DNA of 64,000 nucleotides from Bacteroides mediterraneensis. Lineage in GTDB: Bacteria > Bacteroidota > Bacteroidia > Bacteroidales > Bacteroidaceae. The position numbers were made by a program, and so were the translations under genes. The notes beneath the pieces were generated by a model. It had not been told where the DNA came from. It saw only the letters and a list, made by a program, of their open reading frames with translations, and ran no database searches. Shown here in pieces: positions 51,402-60,618 of the stretch (positions are counted from its first letter, which is position 1; each line of letters begins with the position of its first letter). The DNA lies in the NCBI RefSeq assembly GCF_025993685.1, contig NZ_DAJPEN010000001.1, positions 434,001 to 498,000 on the forward strand, given 5' to 3'.

Positions 51402-52655
51402 TTATTTGTCACCGCGGATTGCAGCGATACCCGGAAGAACTTTACCTTCGATAGCTTCCAGCAAAGCACCACCACCTGTAGAGATGTAAGAAACCTGGTC
51501 GGCCATACCGAATTTGTTGATACAAGCTACAGAGTCACCACCACCAATCAGTGAGAAGGCACCTTCTTTAGTTGCTTCAGCGATAGCTTCAGCGATTGCC
51601 TTAGAACCACCGGCGAAGTTGTCGAACTCGAATACACCGGCAGGACCGTTCCACAGGATAGTCTTTGCACCTTTGATGGCAGCCTTGAACTCTTCGCGAG
51701 TCTTAGGACCTGCATCCAGACCCATCCATCCGTCAGGAATGTTCTTGTCGTCGCAAACCTGAGTGTTGGCGTCGTTAGCGAACTTGTCGGCAGCGATGCA
51801 GTCGCAACCCAGAACCAAGTTTACACCTTTTGCTTTCGCTTTTGCGATGATGTCCAAAGCCAGATCCAGTTTGTCATCTTCTACCAATGAGTTACCAATC
51901 TTACCACCCTGAGCTTTAGCAAAAGTGAATGCCATACCACCGCAGAGAATCAGGTTGTCTACCTTGTCCATCAAGTTTTCGATGATACCGATTTTAGTAG
52001 ATACTTTAGAACCACCCATGATGGCAGTGAACGGACGTTTGATGTCTTTCAATACATTGTCAACAGCTTGTACTTCTTTTTCCATCAGGTAACCCAGCAT
52101 CTTGTGGTCTGCATCAAAGTAGTCAGCGATAACAGCTGTAGAAGCGTGTTTACGGTGAGCAGTACCGAATGCATCCATTACGTAGCAGTCAGCGTAAGAA
52201 GCCAGAGTCTTGGCGAATTCTTTCTGACGAGCTTTCATTTCTTTCTTTGCATCTTCGTATGCAGGGTCTTCTTTTTCGATGCCTACAGGTTTACCTTCTT
52301 CTTCAGGATAGAAACGCAGGTTTTCCAGCAACAGCACTTCGCCCGGTTTCAGTGCAGCAGCAGCGTCCTGAGCTTTTGCGCAGTCCGGAGCAAATTTCAC
52401 CGGAGTACCCAGTGCAGCAGCCACAGCGTCTACAATCTGGCTCAAAGAATATTTAGCGTTTACTTTGCCTTTGGGCTTACCCATGTGTGACATGATAATC
52501 AAAGCGCCACCGTCTGCCAAGATTTTCTTCAAAGTAGGCAGTGCACCACGGATACGAGTATCGTCAGTAATTTTACCTTCTTCGTTCAAAGGTACATTGA
52601 AGTCCACACGAACGATTGCCTTTTTGCCGGCAAAGTTGAATTTGTCAATAGTCAT
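51402..52655 (-). CDS. pgk: Phosphoglycerate kinase
   Basis: 417 residues, the usual size of a bacterial PGK. It transfers phosphate from 1,3-bisphosphoglycerate to ADP in glycolysis. Landmarks are KKAIVRVDFNVPLNEEG at the N-terminus, IIMSHMGKPKG, LLLENLRFYPEE, AFGTAHRKHAST, the hinge helix region KPFTAIMGGSKVSTK (here RPFTAIMGG), ILWNGPAGVFEF, and GGGDSVACINKFG with ISTGGGALLEAIEG. ATG 52655 (MTIDKF) is preceded by another ATG; either may serve. Codon usage looks strongly biased, as expected for a highly expressed gene. Confidence 0.97.
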   Translation of the reverse strand: MTIDKFNFAGKKAIVRVDFNVPLNEEGKITDDTRIRGALPTLKKILADGGALIIMSHMGKPKGKVNAKYSLSQIVDAVAAALGTPVKFAPDCAKAQDAAAALKPGEVLLLENLRFYPEEEGKPVGIEKEDPAYEDAKKEMKARQKEFAKTLASYADCYVMDAFGTAHRKHASTAVIADYFDADHKMLGYLMEKEVQAVDNVLKDIKRPFTAIMGGSKVSTKIGIIENLMDKVDNLILCGGMAFTFAKAQGGKIGNSLVEDDKLDLALDIIAKAKAKGVNLVLGCDCIAADKFANDANTQVCDDKNIPDGWMGLDAGPKTREEFKAAIKGAKTILWNGPAGVFEFDNFAGGSKAIAEAIAEATKEGAFSLIGGGDSVACINKFGMADQVSYISTGGGALLEAIEGKVLPGIAAIRGDK

Positions 52656-52713
52656 CATAATCTCTAATATTTTTTGTTTAAAGTTGTTTGTAATCTTGCT
52701 TTGAGTTGCAGCG

Positions 52714-52721
52714 CAAAGTTA
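52714..52721 (-). promoter_or_regulatory. -7 promoter box for pgk
   Basis: Minus strand reads TAACTTTG (TAnnTTTG), 59 nt upstream of the pgk start. Confidence 0.5.
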
Positions 52722-52833
52722 AGAAAAAAATGTGACGAAGTTCATTCTCTTTCATCTAAATTCATCTAGGTGTGTTATTTTCTATTAAAAAACAGCAAAT
52801 AGTAATTTACTAAGGTAATTGATAGACTGATAT

Positions 52834-53481
52834 TTAATGAATAAGTTTGTTCTTGTAGGCAAATACTACAATTTCAATCGCGGATTTACAGTCAAGTTTG
52901 CTTTTTATTCTGTCTTTGTAGGTTTCTACCGTATTACGGTCGATATTCAATTCGTTTGCTATTTCTTTGCTGGTGTATCCGTTGGCCAGCAGTTGGATTA
53001 CTTCGAGTTCCCTATCCGTCAATTCATACGGTTTCCGTTTTTTCATATTTTCTTCACCTCCGAATGCCTTGATGATGTCATTGTAAGAGATTGTATTGCC
53101 AAAGTAGAACCCTTTTCCTTGTACGACAGCCTGTATGGCACAAATCAGGTCTTCTGCCTGTGTGTCTTTAGCCAAGTATCCGTTGAGTTGCATTTTCAGT
53201 GACTGGATGATATAGTGTATATCTTTATAATGTGAGAGAATGATGATGGGCATCTTCGGATAGGTTGCTTTGATGAAGCGGGCTAGATCCAGTCCGTCTG
53301 TTTCTTCTTCTAAGCTGATATCAAGAATAGCTAAATCATATTCTTCGTTTCGTAGCAGTTGTTTGGCTTCATTGGGCGTTTGTGCCGTGGCTGCCACAGT
53401 TAAGTTGTCTGATCGTTTAAGAATACTTTTCATGCCTTCCAGATGTATTTCTGAATCGTCAACAATGAATATTTTTATCAT
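52834..53481 (-). CDS. LuxR/NarL-family response regulator
   Basis: A 215-residue response regulator. The receiver domain (about 1-120) has the acidic pair in FIVDDSE (D8, D9), the phospho-acceptor in LAILDISL (D54), and the conserved Thr/Ser and Lys positions in IILSHYKD and LAKD. The LuxR-type helix-turn-helix occupies about 150-215 (LTDRELEVIQLLANGYTSKEIA, NIDRNTVETYKDRI). Its ATG overlaps the stop of the giant sensor kinase gene by four bases, so that kinase is its likely partner. Target genes cannot be read from the window. Confidence 0.93.
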   Translation of the reverse strand: MIKIFIVDDSEIHLEGMKSILKRSDNLTVAATAQTPNEAKQLLRNEEYDLAILDISLEEETDGLDLARFIKATYPKMPIIILSHYKDIHYIIQSLKMQLNGYLAKDTQAEDLICAIQAVVQGKGFYFGNTISYNDIIKAFGGEENMKKRKPYELTDRELEVIQLLANGYTSKEIANELNIDRNTVETYKDRIKSKLDCKSAIEIVVFAYKNKLIH

Positions 53482-56400
53482 TTTCTTATGGTTTTATGTA
53501 ACGTAAATGTGAATATACTGCCTTTTCCTTGGATGCTTTCCACCTGAATGCTTTCTTCCAACCGGTTGATGAATTCTTTGACAATCAGCAGTCCTAATCC
53601 AGTGCCTTCTTCTTTTTCGGTACCTCGAGAAGACACTTTGGTTCCGATTTGGAAAAGTTTTTCAATCCGGTCGGTCGACATGCCTACACCATTGTCCTTG
53701 ATACTTACATGCCAGCATTCCTTGTCTTCTTGCACGGTTATGTAGATGTGTCCTTTGCGGTAAGTGTATTTTATGGCATTAGCTATCAGATTTCTTAAAA
53801 TGGTAGATAGCATGTTTTTGTCCGTACAAACGATGATTGGCCGGTTAGGGGCTGTAATGGTCAGTTCTTTTTTCAGGATATCGGGATTCAGAAGTTGCAA
53901 CACAGCCTCTATCTCATCGGTCAGATTTGTTTGCCGGAAAACAGGCTTGATGATTTCCTTTTGAGAAAGCACCCATAGCTGAAGATTGTCGAGCAACACT
54001 TTTCCTTGGCGTGAGGTTTTGCTGATCATGCGTATTTTCTGCAGCTTTTCTTCTTCTTCCAAACTGTTATATTCTTCTAGCAGTACCGTAGATAGCACAT
54101 TTAAATTATTCAGTGGACTTTTCAAGTCGTGTGACACAATGTTGAAAAATTTATTTTTGCTTTCCATTATCTGATACAGCTTGTTGGTCCTTTCTTTGAC
54201 AAGCGTTTCCAGTTGTTCGTTTTCTTTTCTCAGTTGCCTTTCCCGGAATCGGATAAATGTCCAGATACCCAATATGCCGCCTAGTATAAGAAGTGTGATG
54301 AACCACCATGAATAATACCAGGGGGTTGCAATATGAATGGAAAGTCTGAGGGGGTGTCCGTTCCACTCTCCATAGGCATTGCTTGCTTCTATTTCCAGAT
54401 GGTAATGTCCGAAAGGAATGTTCGTATATTTGGCAGTGAGCAATGGAGGTGTTGTATAATTCCATTTTTCTTCGAAAGGAACCAGCCTGTATCGGTATTT
54501 CAGATTAGGACTGTATGCATAGTCGGCAGCGGCAAATCCAAAGGCAAATGAATTCTGTTCAGCTTCAAGAAGCAGTTGTTCACCCTTGTTTAAGTCGGCA
54601 GGAAATGAAGAACCGTTTACTTGCACGTCTGTCAACATGATTGGGAAGGAAGGCAGCGGCCGGCTTGCTTGCTCCGGATTGAAAAGGCTGAATCCATTGT
54701 TCCCCCCGATGCAGATGTATCCGTTTTTCAGTCGGCAGACAGCTCTTGACAAATCATTATTGGGCAGGCCGTGATATTCATGAAACCTTCTCAGGATATG
54801 TCCGTCGGCATCGGATAGCAGTAATCCTTCGTTGGTGGCAATCCATAAATGTTGTTGTGCATCTTCCTGTATGCCTTTCACCTGAAGCTCCTCTGTCTGC
54901 GGAATGCGTTGGAAGGGTTTGTTTCCCCCATTGTATTTCGCCAGTCCCTGATGCGTTCCTATCCAGATATTACCGTTCTGGCTGCAAAAAATACATTCAA
55001 CGTAATTATCGGGCAGGCTGTAGGGATTCCATGCCTGGTGATAATAGTGTGTAAGGGTGTCGGCTTCGATAGACAGCACGTTGAGGCCTTTTTCGGTGGT
55101 TCCTATCCAGATGTTTCCTCGACGGTCTTCGGTTATGCAACTGGCGAGTCGGGAGGTCAGACAGTCGTTGCCGGGTTGGGTCATGTCAGTGAAACGTTCG
55201 TTTTCAGGATTGAACAGGCAAAGTCCTTGGTAGGTGGCAATCCAGAGTTTTTGTGCGGGACCTTGGGATATGGCACAGACATTATTGTCGATGAGGCTGT
55301 ACGGACGAAGCGGGTTGTGCTCATATATTTTGATTTTTCCGTTTGTCAGTTTGGCCAGTCCGTCGTTGGTCGCAATCCAGCATGTTTGTGAGTCGGTCAC
55401 GTAGAGGTCTCTGATTTCTGTGCCAGGTAGTCCTTTGGCGCTATAGATGGAAAAAGAAATATGATTTAGCACTTTTCCTTTCTGTAAGATATACAATCCT
55501 TTACTGCCTCCAACGTATAATTTGTCATTTGCAGTCTTCTGTAAAAGGCTGACGGCTTGATTGTCTGGTAATAATTTGACCCATGTGTGCTGTGGGGTTT
55601 GTTTCCATAGATTTTTTGATGTACCCACCCATAGTTCGTGGTTACCTGTTTGTAGCAAGACTTTCACCTCTTCTTTTTCCAGCAGATTGGTATTGGGCAG
55701 AGTGAATGGGGTACAAGTGTGTTTGTGGGTATCTATTGACATAAATCCTTTGTCACAGTAAATTATAAGGGATTTTCGGTCGGCAGAAAGCGTCCACGCA
55801 AAAGATGTATTTCCAGGCATGGAAAGAACCTGATGCGCGGAATTATCTGTCAGATTCATGTACATGATTCTCTGTGCATTGGCCATATAGAGCCGGTCGT
55901 TCCCATCTGGTAATATGTAGTCGCATCCAAATTCATTGGGAAGCGAGAATGTTTTTGCTTTGCTGTATTGATAATATCCCTTTACAATCTCAAGATTGGT
56001 ATAATTGTCAGGGAAGTGTTCCCCAAATTTGTAAAAACGTTTCTCTTTGTTGTCGTAATATCCGAAGTAGGTACTTTTCCCATTGAATATGTAACGGTCA
56101 CGGTCTTTATCATAAAAAATCTGTTCGATTTTTCCTTGCGGAAAGCAAGGCACATTGTTCGGAAAATAATGCTTGAATTCAAATCTGCCTATTTCACGGT
56201 TGAACAGATTTAGGCCGAAACATTCCCATGTGACACACCAGAAACGTCCTTTCCGGTCTTCGAGAAATCCATTGTACCAGTTGGCTCCAAACGGATTTCC
56301 CAGCCATAAGCGCGGGTAATGATAATCTGGTTTTTTGCTCCACAAGGCATAACGTTTCCATTGTCCGTTTTGGGGATTATATACGTTGAACCCTACATGG

Positions 56401-57845
56401 TTCCATAATCCGACGTAAATCAAGCCTTTTTTATCCTGATAGAGTGCGGATACATGATTCTCATCCGGATACCGGAAATGTAGGTTTGCATTTTTGTATG
56501 CTTGGAAATTGTCTGCCAGGCTTTCCGGCAGAGCTTGCTGTCCATCATAGATTGCCTCGTGTCTGATATACTGCCGGATGACTTCTCTTTCACGCTGGAA
56601 AGTAGGATAATCGATATCTTTTGTCATCAGCCGGTAATTGAAATGTGTGAGTCGTTTGTTCTCGAAGTCAAAAATATAGCTTCCGTCATTTTGGGTTCCT
56701 ACCCATAAATGCTGTTTCTTGTCCTCCATCAAGGCAGAGACTTCATATCCTGCGTAAGTGTGAAACAGATTGTTGTGCGGTGCATATAGATTGACTCCAT
56801 TTGAGGTTCCAATCCATACACATCCGTCATCGGATACGTACAGACAAAGTATCTGGCTGGAAGAGATGGAGTGGGGAATATCGGAATGGGGAGTCAGCTG
56901 TTCGGTTTCATCCAGAGGGTAATGCCATCTGAGTAGTCCGCCGTAACCTCCAATCCAGATGCAGCCTTCCTTGTCAGTAGCTGCGCATGTTGCTTCAAAG
57001 GGGATGGAGCGATAGTGTATGAATTTATGTTGTCGGAAATCATATTTCTGGACAGAACCAAACGAGGACGAAAACAGACTGCCGTCTTTGGCTTTCACAT
57101 AAAACGCCGATTCAAGTGGCATACCTTTATCCGACCATGTAGGAACCGGGGTGAATTGATAAGATTTTTTGGAGAATAAGAAGCCGTGCAGGGCACGTCC
57201 TCCTATCCATAGATTCTGAAGAGAATCCTCATATATTTGCCAGTAGTAGTGATTGCCTTCATTTGCTCCAGGGTTGTGTTTGAAATGTATCCATTTGTTT
57301 TCTTTCAGACGGTATTGCGTTAAATAGCCTTGTGCGGTTTCTATCCACAGATTGCCTTCCTTGTCGGCATGAAGAGCCCTGACAAAGTTGTCTTTCAATC
57401 CGTTTTGTGTGGTATATTGCTGAAAACGATTGTGGGTCCTGTCATAGCGGTTTAAGCCATTTTGTGTGCCTATCCATAAATTCCCATACAGGTCTTCGGT
57501 GAGGGAGGTGACAACATTGTTCGATAAGCTGTTGGAGTTGTGGGATGAGTGCGTATAGTTTATGAAGTGGATGCCGTCGAATCGGGAAAGTCCGTTTTCT
57601 GTCGCGAACCACATGAATCCATACTGGTCTTGTAGGATATTTAAGATTTTGTCGGAGGGCAATCCGTCTTGTGTGGAATACCGGATAAAACGAAGGTTGT
57701 CGGATACAGGTAAAGATATAGTGTCGGCTTGAAGGGGTACAAAGGTACATAATGTGAGTGTAAGTATCTTCATCCAGATTTTGACCATTGTCCAAGTTTT
57801 GGATGAATGTAGAAAAAACTCATTTGAGTTTTTGTCATGCTGCAT
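53478..57845 (-). CDS. Giant two-component-propeller sensor histidine kinase
   Basis: Up to 1455 residues. After a signal peptide (MKILTLTLCTFVPLQA), periplasmic propellers of Reg_prop repeats (YGFMWFATENGLSRFDG, YGNLWIGTQNGLNRYDR, GNIWIGTTEKGLNVLS) fill most of the chain, with an extended insert around 380-680. A Y_Y_Y domain (about 1080-1165) and a membrane helix (about 1181-1199) follow. The cytosolic part is a short coiled coil, HisKA (VSHDLKSPL, H1239) and HATPase (NAIKYTYRKG, DNGVGM, GTGLGL). It has no receiver or AraC domain; these functions are in the overlapping LuxR-type regulator. ATG 57845 has an AAAGG site; 57788 or 57770 are alternative starts nearer the signal peptide. Confidence 0.9.
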   Translation of the reverse strand: MQHDKNSNEFFLHSSKTWTMVKIWMKILTLTLCTFVPLQADTISLPVSDNLRFIRYSTQDGLPSDKILNILQDQYGFMWFATENGLSRFDGIHFINYTHSSHNSNSLSNNVVTSLTEDLYGNLWIGTQNGLNRYDRTHNRFQQYTTQNGLKDNFVRALHADKEGNLWIETAQGYLTQYRLKENKWIHFKHNPGANEGNHYYWQIYEDSLQNLWIGGRALHGFLFSKKSYQFTPVPTWSDKGMPLESAFYVKAKDGSLFSSSFGSVQKYDFRQHKFIHYRSIPFEATCAATDKEGCIWIGGYGGLLRWHYPLDETEQLTPHSDIPHSISSSQILCLYVSDDGCVWIGTSNGVNLYAPHNNLFHTYAGYEVSALMEDKKQHLWVGTQNDGSYIFDFENKRLTHFNYRLMTKDIDYPTFQREREVIRQYIRHEAIYDGQQALPESLADNFQAYKNANLHFRYPDENHVSALYQDKKGLIYVGLWNHVGFNVYNPQNGQWKRYALWSKKPDYHYPRLWLGNPFGANWYNGFLEDRKGRFWCVTWECFGLNLFNREIGRFEFKHYFPNNVPCFPQGKIEQIFYDKDRDRYIFNGKSTYFGYYDNKEKRFYKFGEHFPDNYTNLEIVKGYYQYSKAKTFSLPNEFGCDYILPDGNDRLYMANAQRIMYMNLTDNSAHQVLSMPGNTSFAWTLSADRKSLIIYCDKGFMSIDTHKHTCTPFTLPNTNLLEKEEVKVLLQTGNHELWVGTSKNLWKQTPQHTWVKLLPDNQAVSLLQKTANDKLYVGGSKGLYILQKGKVLNHISFSIYSAKGLPGTEIRDLYVTDSQTCWIATNDGLAKLTNGKIKIYEHNPLRPYSLIDNNVCAISQGPAQKLWIATYQGLCLFNPENERFTDMTQPGNDCLTSRLASCITEDRRGNIWIGTTEKGLNVLSIEADTLTHYYHQAWNPYSLPDNYVECIFCSQNGNIWIGTHQGLAKYNGGNKPFQRIPQTEELQVKGIQEDAQQHLWIATNEGLLLSDADGHILRRFHEYHGLPNNDLSRAVCRLKNGYICIGGNNGFSLFNPEQASRPLPSFPIMLTDVQVNGSSFPADLNKGEQLLLEAEQNSFAFGFAAADYAYSPNLKYRYRLVPFEEKWNYTTPPLLTAKYTNIPFGHYHLEIEASNAYGEWNGHPLRLSIHIATPWYYSWWFITLLILGGILGIWTFIRFRERQLRKENEQLETLVKERTNKLYQIMESKNKFFNIVSHDLKSPLNNLNVLSTVLLEEYNSLEEEEKLQKIRMISKTSRQGKVLLDNLQLWVLSQKEIIKPVFRQTNLTDEIEAVLQLLNPDILKKELTITAPNRPIIVCTDKNMLSTILRNLIANAIKYTYRKGHIYITVQEDKECWHVSIKDNGVGMSTDRIEKLFQIGTKVSSRGTEKEEGTGLGLLIVKEFINRLEESIQVESIQGKGSIFTFTLHKTIRK

Positions 57846-57878
57846 ATTTACCTTTGTTTTAAGTTGTTAATAATTAGA

Positions 57879-57886
57879 CAAATATA
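57879..57886 (-). promoter_or_regulatory. -7 promoter box for the sensor kinase operon
   Basis: Minus strand reads TATATTTG (TAnnTTTG), 34 nt upstream of ATG 57845. It supports a transcript that includes the long start. Confidence 0.45.
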
Positions 57887-58095
57887 GAAAATTTCTCCCT
57901 GTTTCCTTAATTTGCGGGAGAAAAATCTATATTTTTCGTAAAGATAGGTTAATGCTGTGGATTTATTGTCGCTATAAATCGAATATAAATGGGGAAAAAA
58001 TTACTACATAGGCTGCAGGTATATATTTTTTCGGGATGATAAGAATGCAGGTTCGTAAATGGGAAAAAGTCAGGTCTTTTTTTAGGTCTCTCGGT

Positions 58096-58175
58096 CGGGA
58101 GCCCTACGTTTCCCGTAGCGGAACCATAGGTTTCCCGTCCGTGAAACGTACGTTTTCCGGGTGGAAAACATAGAT
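58096..58175. repeat. Phased palindrome array D (about 4 units, 21-22 nt period)
   Basis: Palindrome centres are at about 58105, 58127 and 58150, with a degenerate one near 58171. Examples are CGGGAGCCCTACGTTTCCCG (58096-58115), CGGAACCATAGGTTTCCCG (58119-58137) and AAACGTACGTTT (58144-58155) inside GTGAAACGTACGTTTTCCG. Outer arms are CGGGA/TCCCG-like. It lies in a 499-nt gene-free gap, centred about 290 nt upstream of the sensor kinase start. No gene is seen elsewhere in the gap. Confidence 0.75.
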
Positions 58176-58223
58176 AAGTCTTTGTGATGGCGATAAAAAG
58201 GGTGGGACTCTGGAGATAATTTG

Positions 58224-58268
58224 GCCACTTGCCTGAACCGCCGTTGGATAGTCGGTTCAGGCAGTGGC
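58224..58268. repeat. Long hairpin in intergenic DNA
   Basis: GCCAC-TT-GCCTGAACCG pairs with CGGTTCAGGC-A-GTGGC: 10 bp plus 5 bp around a small internal loop, 12-nt loop. No T-run follows on either strand, so it is not a standard terminator. Confidence 0.6.
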
Positions 58269-58290
58269 TCTAGGTCAGTTTCTGTAACTT

Positions 58291-58314
58291 ATGCAGCCTG
58301 TCAGGAAGCTGCAT
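58291..58314. repeat. Second intergenic hairpin
   Basis: ATGCAGC (58291-58297) pairs with GCTGCAT (58308-58314), 10-nt loop. It lies 30 nt after the stop of the cysteine-rich gene on the minus strand. With the longer hairpin it could form the 3' end of that transcript. Confidence 0.45.
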
Positions 58315-58344
58315 GCAGAAAACTGCCGTTTTTCATAGCAGAAC

Positions 58345-58710
58345 TTAATCGAATACATATCTTTTACCACATGTTTTACAAACGTGACAAGAGTAAAATT
58401 CTTTTACACTTCCCCGTCCATTTCCATTTTGTTTTGGGGTACATCCTGTACATTTTACACGGTTTCCCCCAATATAAAGCCACCCATTTTTACACTTAAG
58501 TGGACAGCGTACCCAGTTGAAACATGTGGTATAACTTAAAGATAACTCTCCCCCACATGTACATTTGTAACTTGATTCTGTAATAATATTATTACAGTTG
58601 CATCCTGATTCCTTTTTGTCATGTTTGGTTTCGATAGGATTGCTGTTTGAAAATGATAAAGAGACCATTGAACCGAAAAGGACTAAGGTTAGAATTAGAA
58701 GATTTTTCAT
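58345..58710 (-). CDS. Small secreted cysteine-rich protein
   Basis: A 121-residue protein with a signal peptide (about 1-21) and a mature part with 12 cysteines arranged as CNC, CTC, C, C-x-x-x-C, CTGC and CHVCKTC. The paired C-x-C and C-x-x-C spacings look like zinc-ribbon or treble-clef ligands more than random disulfides, but an exported zinc ribbon would be unusual. I do not recognise the family. It is isolated between hairpins downstream and a gene-free 232-nt region upstream, in A+T-rich DNA. The gene call rests on the clean signal peptide and the cysteine pattern. Confidence 0.65.
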   Translation of the reverse strand: MKNLLILTLVLFGSMVSLSFSNSNPIETKHDKKESGCNCNNIITESSYKCTCGGELSLSYTTCFNWVRCPLKCKNGWLYIGGNRVKCTGCTPKQNGNGRGSVKEFYSCHVCKTCGKRYVFD

Positions 58711-58942
58711 GTTTTAAGAAGATTGGTTAGAAAAAATATAGTTAAAAATAGCATCCCATGGTTGTGTCACAGGAATATCCGAAAAATAGTGAAGGACACA
58801 AGATACAGCTTGGCTGCATAACAGATAAGACTATCCAAATGGCATGGAAGTCACTGACTTCTTGGTGGTCAGATGATAGGTTCAAAAAAGGACTTTTTCA
58901 TAACTCATGTTTTTAGGGAAATATAGGTTAATTGCAAGTTTT

Positions 58943-60571
58943 CTATTTTTCATATTTCAATGTTTCGTCAATGAGGTTCTTTAAGACTTGCACCATCAGC
59001 GTCAGGTCTTCAATACAGCACCATTCCATGCAGCTGTGTGCAGCCTGTTGGCCGGAATAAATGCAAGGGCCGCCTGGAAGAGCTCCGGTAGTGACCAGCA
59101 TGGAAGAAGTGGTTCCTCCACGTTCACTTTTGGCAACCATTTGCAAACCTTCTTTCAAGGCTGCTTTCTGGATGATTTCCGGGGTGTGCTTGTACATGGT
59201 ATAGGCAATGTTATCATATTGTTTCACTTCTTCCGACGGAGTAACTTTCACAAAAGGAAAAGCTTCACAGGTCTTTTGATAGGCCTTTTGCAAGTAAGCT
59301 CTTAATGTGTCACCTTCTTGCTTGTCAAAATAGCGGATACGGTATTTGGCGATATAATCTTCTTCGATTGTCTTTCCTGATGCATCAACGGGGTGTTCAC
59401 ATGCATAGCAATGCAAGTATCCTTGTTTACCGGAACTGGCACTGGGATGTACGGAAGGCGGAATCGCACCTATGAAGTAGGCGGCGGCAGTAAGTGCGTC
59501 GGCATATTGGCTTTTGAGCCCGTCTCCGGGGTGTGCCTTGTTTCCCTTGAAATAAAATGTCTGTCCGGCCGCCGTAAAATTCTCGGCCGAGAAAACGCCG
59601 GGTTCTCCTCCGTCTACGTCGATGACGATGTCGGGCCTTGTGTCAAATACCTCAGAATCATAACGATAGGCTGCCCGTCCGATATCCTCATTCTGTGAAA
59701 ACATGAAGAAAAGGTCGGGGTGCTTGATGCGTGGATTGTTCACCAGTTCCTCTATCAGCGTGACGAGAATGGTGCATCCCGCTTTATCGTCGGCTCCGAG
59801 CAGGGTGGTTCCATCGGTGGTGACGATGGTTTTTCCTTTCAGTTCGCTCAGGCGTGCTCCGGCAGGTGAAGAGGGGCTGAGTACGATGCCTGGTGAAAGA
59901 GTAAGGTCTCCTCCCGGATAATTGGTGTGTACAATGGGGTTGATGCCTTTTCCAGGTGCTTCAGGGGTAACATCCAGATGGGCTGTAAAAAATAGGTTGG
60001 GCACTGTCTTGTGTTTGGAGTCAGACAGGTTGGAGGGAATTTTTACATATACATAGAAGTCCTTACTTACTGTTACTTCTACATTCTTTCCTCCGAAGGA
60101 CTGTATTTCATTCGCCAGGAAAGTGGCCATCTTTTTTTGCCCTTCTGTCATGGGAAATGCGTTGAAGTCGGGTGCGTCGACCGATTGGCTTTCAATTTTC
60201 ACATAAGACAAAAAGCGGTTCAACACTTTCTCGTGTGCATTCTTGTTTGTCTTTTTCCGTTGGACGGTAGGACGTGGAGTAGCCGGAGGAGTTTTTTCTT
60301 TCTTTGGCTGTGACGGTTGTGCAGGCGAGGAAGAAAGAACTTTCGATTTGGCATTACGGGCCAGCTGGGCTGAGTCTAGCTTGAGTATGTAACTTCCTCT
60401 CATAGCATTTATTACGGAGTCTGGGACTCTCTTGCGGGGATAATTCTTTTGAGAATCTTTGGTACGTTCATAAATTTTTAGGACTGCAATTCTGCCTACT
60501 TGTTTCCAGAACTGCGCCTGTCCGTTCAACGTGAAAAGCGTGAAGGAAAGTAAGACGAGGATACGTATCAT
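58943..60571 (-). CDS. Exported PepT-like M20B peptidase
   Basis: 542 residues. A signal peptide (MIRILVLLSFTLFTLNGQAQ) and a Lys/Pro-rich linker (about 80-112) precede an M20B catalytic domain resembling peptidase T. Metal-site motifs are FFTAHLDVTPEAPG (His, Asp), TLLGADDKAG (bridging Asp), FSQNEDIGRAA (catalytic Glu retained; usual DEEIG is NEDIG), and DVDGGEPG. Cytosolic PepT is about 410 residues with no signal peptide, and its GGTDG loop reads GGTTS here. The final segment AHSCMEWCCIEDL replaces the usual NFHGRYE region. It is thus a diverged periplasmic relative; tripeptidase activity is uncertain. Confidence 0.82.
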   Translation of the reverse strand: MIRILVLLSFTLFTLNGQAQFWKQVGRIAVLKIYERTKDSQKNYPRKRVPDSVINAMRGSYILKLDSAQLARNAKSKVLSSSPAQPSQPKKEKTPPATPRPTVQRKKTNKNAHEKVLNRFLSYVKIESQSVDAPDFNAFPMTEGQKKMATFLANEIQSFGGKNVEVTVSKDFYVYVKIPSNLSDSKHKTVPNLFFTAHLDVTPEAPGKGINPIVHTNYPGGDLTLSPGIVLSPSSPAGARLSELKGKTIVTTDGTTLLGADDKAGCTILVTLIEELVNNPRIKHPDLFFMFSQNEDIGRAAYRYDSEVFDTRPDIVIDVDGGEPGVFSAENFTAAGQTFYFKGNKAHPGDGLKSQYADALTAAAYFIGAIPPSVHPSASSGKQGYLHCYACEHPVDASGKTIEEDYIAKYRIRYFDKQEGDTLRAYLQKAYQKTCEAFPFVKVTPSEEVKQYDNIAYTMYKHTPEIIQKAALKEGLQMVAKSERGGTTSSMLVTTGALPGGPCIYSGQQAAHSCMEWCCIEDLTLMVQVLKNLIDETLKYEK

Positions 60572-60618
60572 ATTGTGGAAATTTTAGGGTAAGATAAAAA
60601 AGAGTCTGTTCTTGCTGT

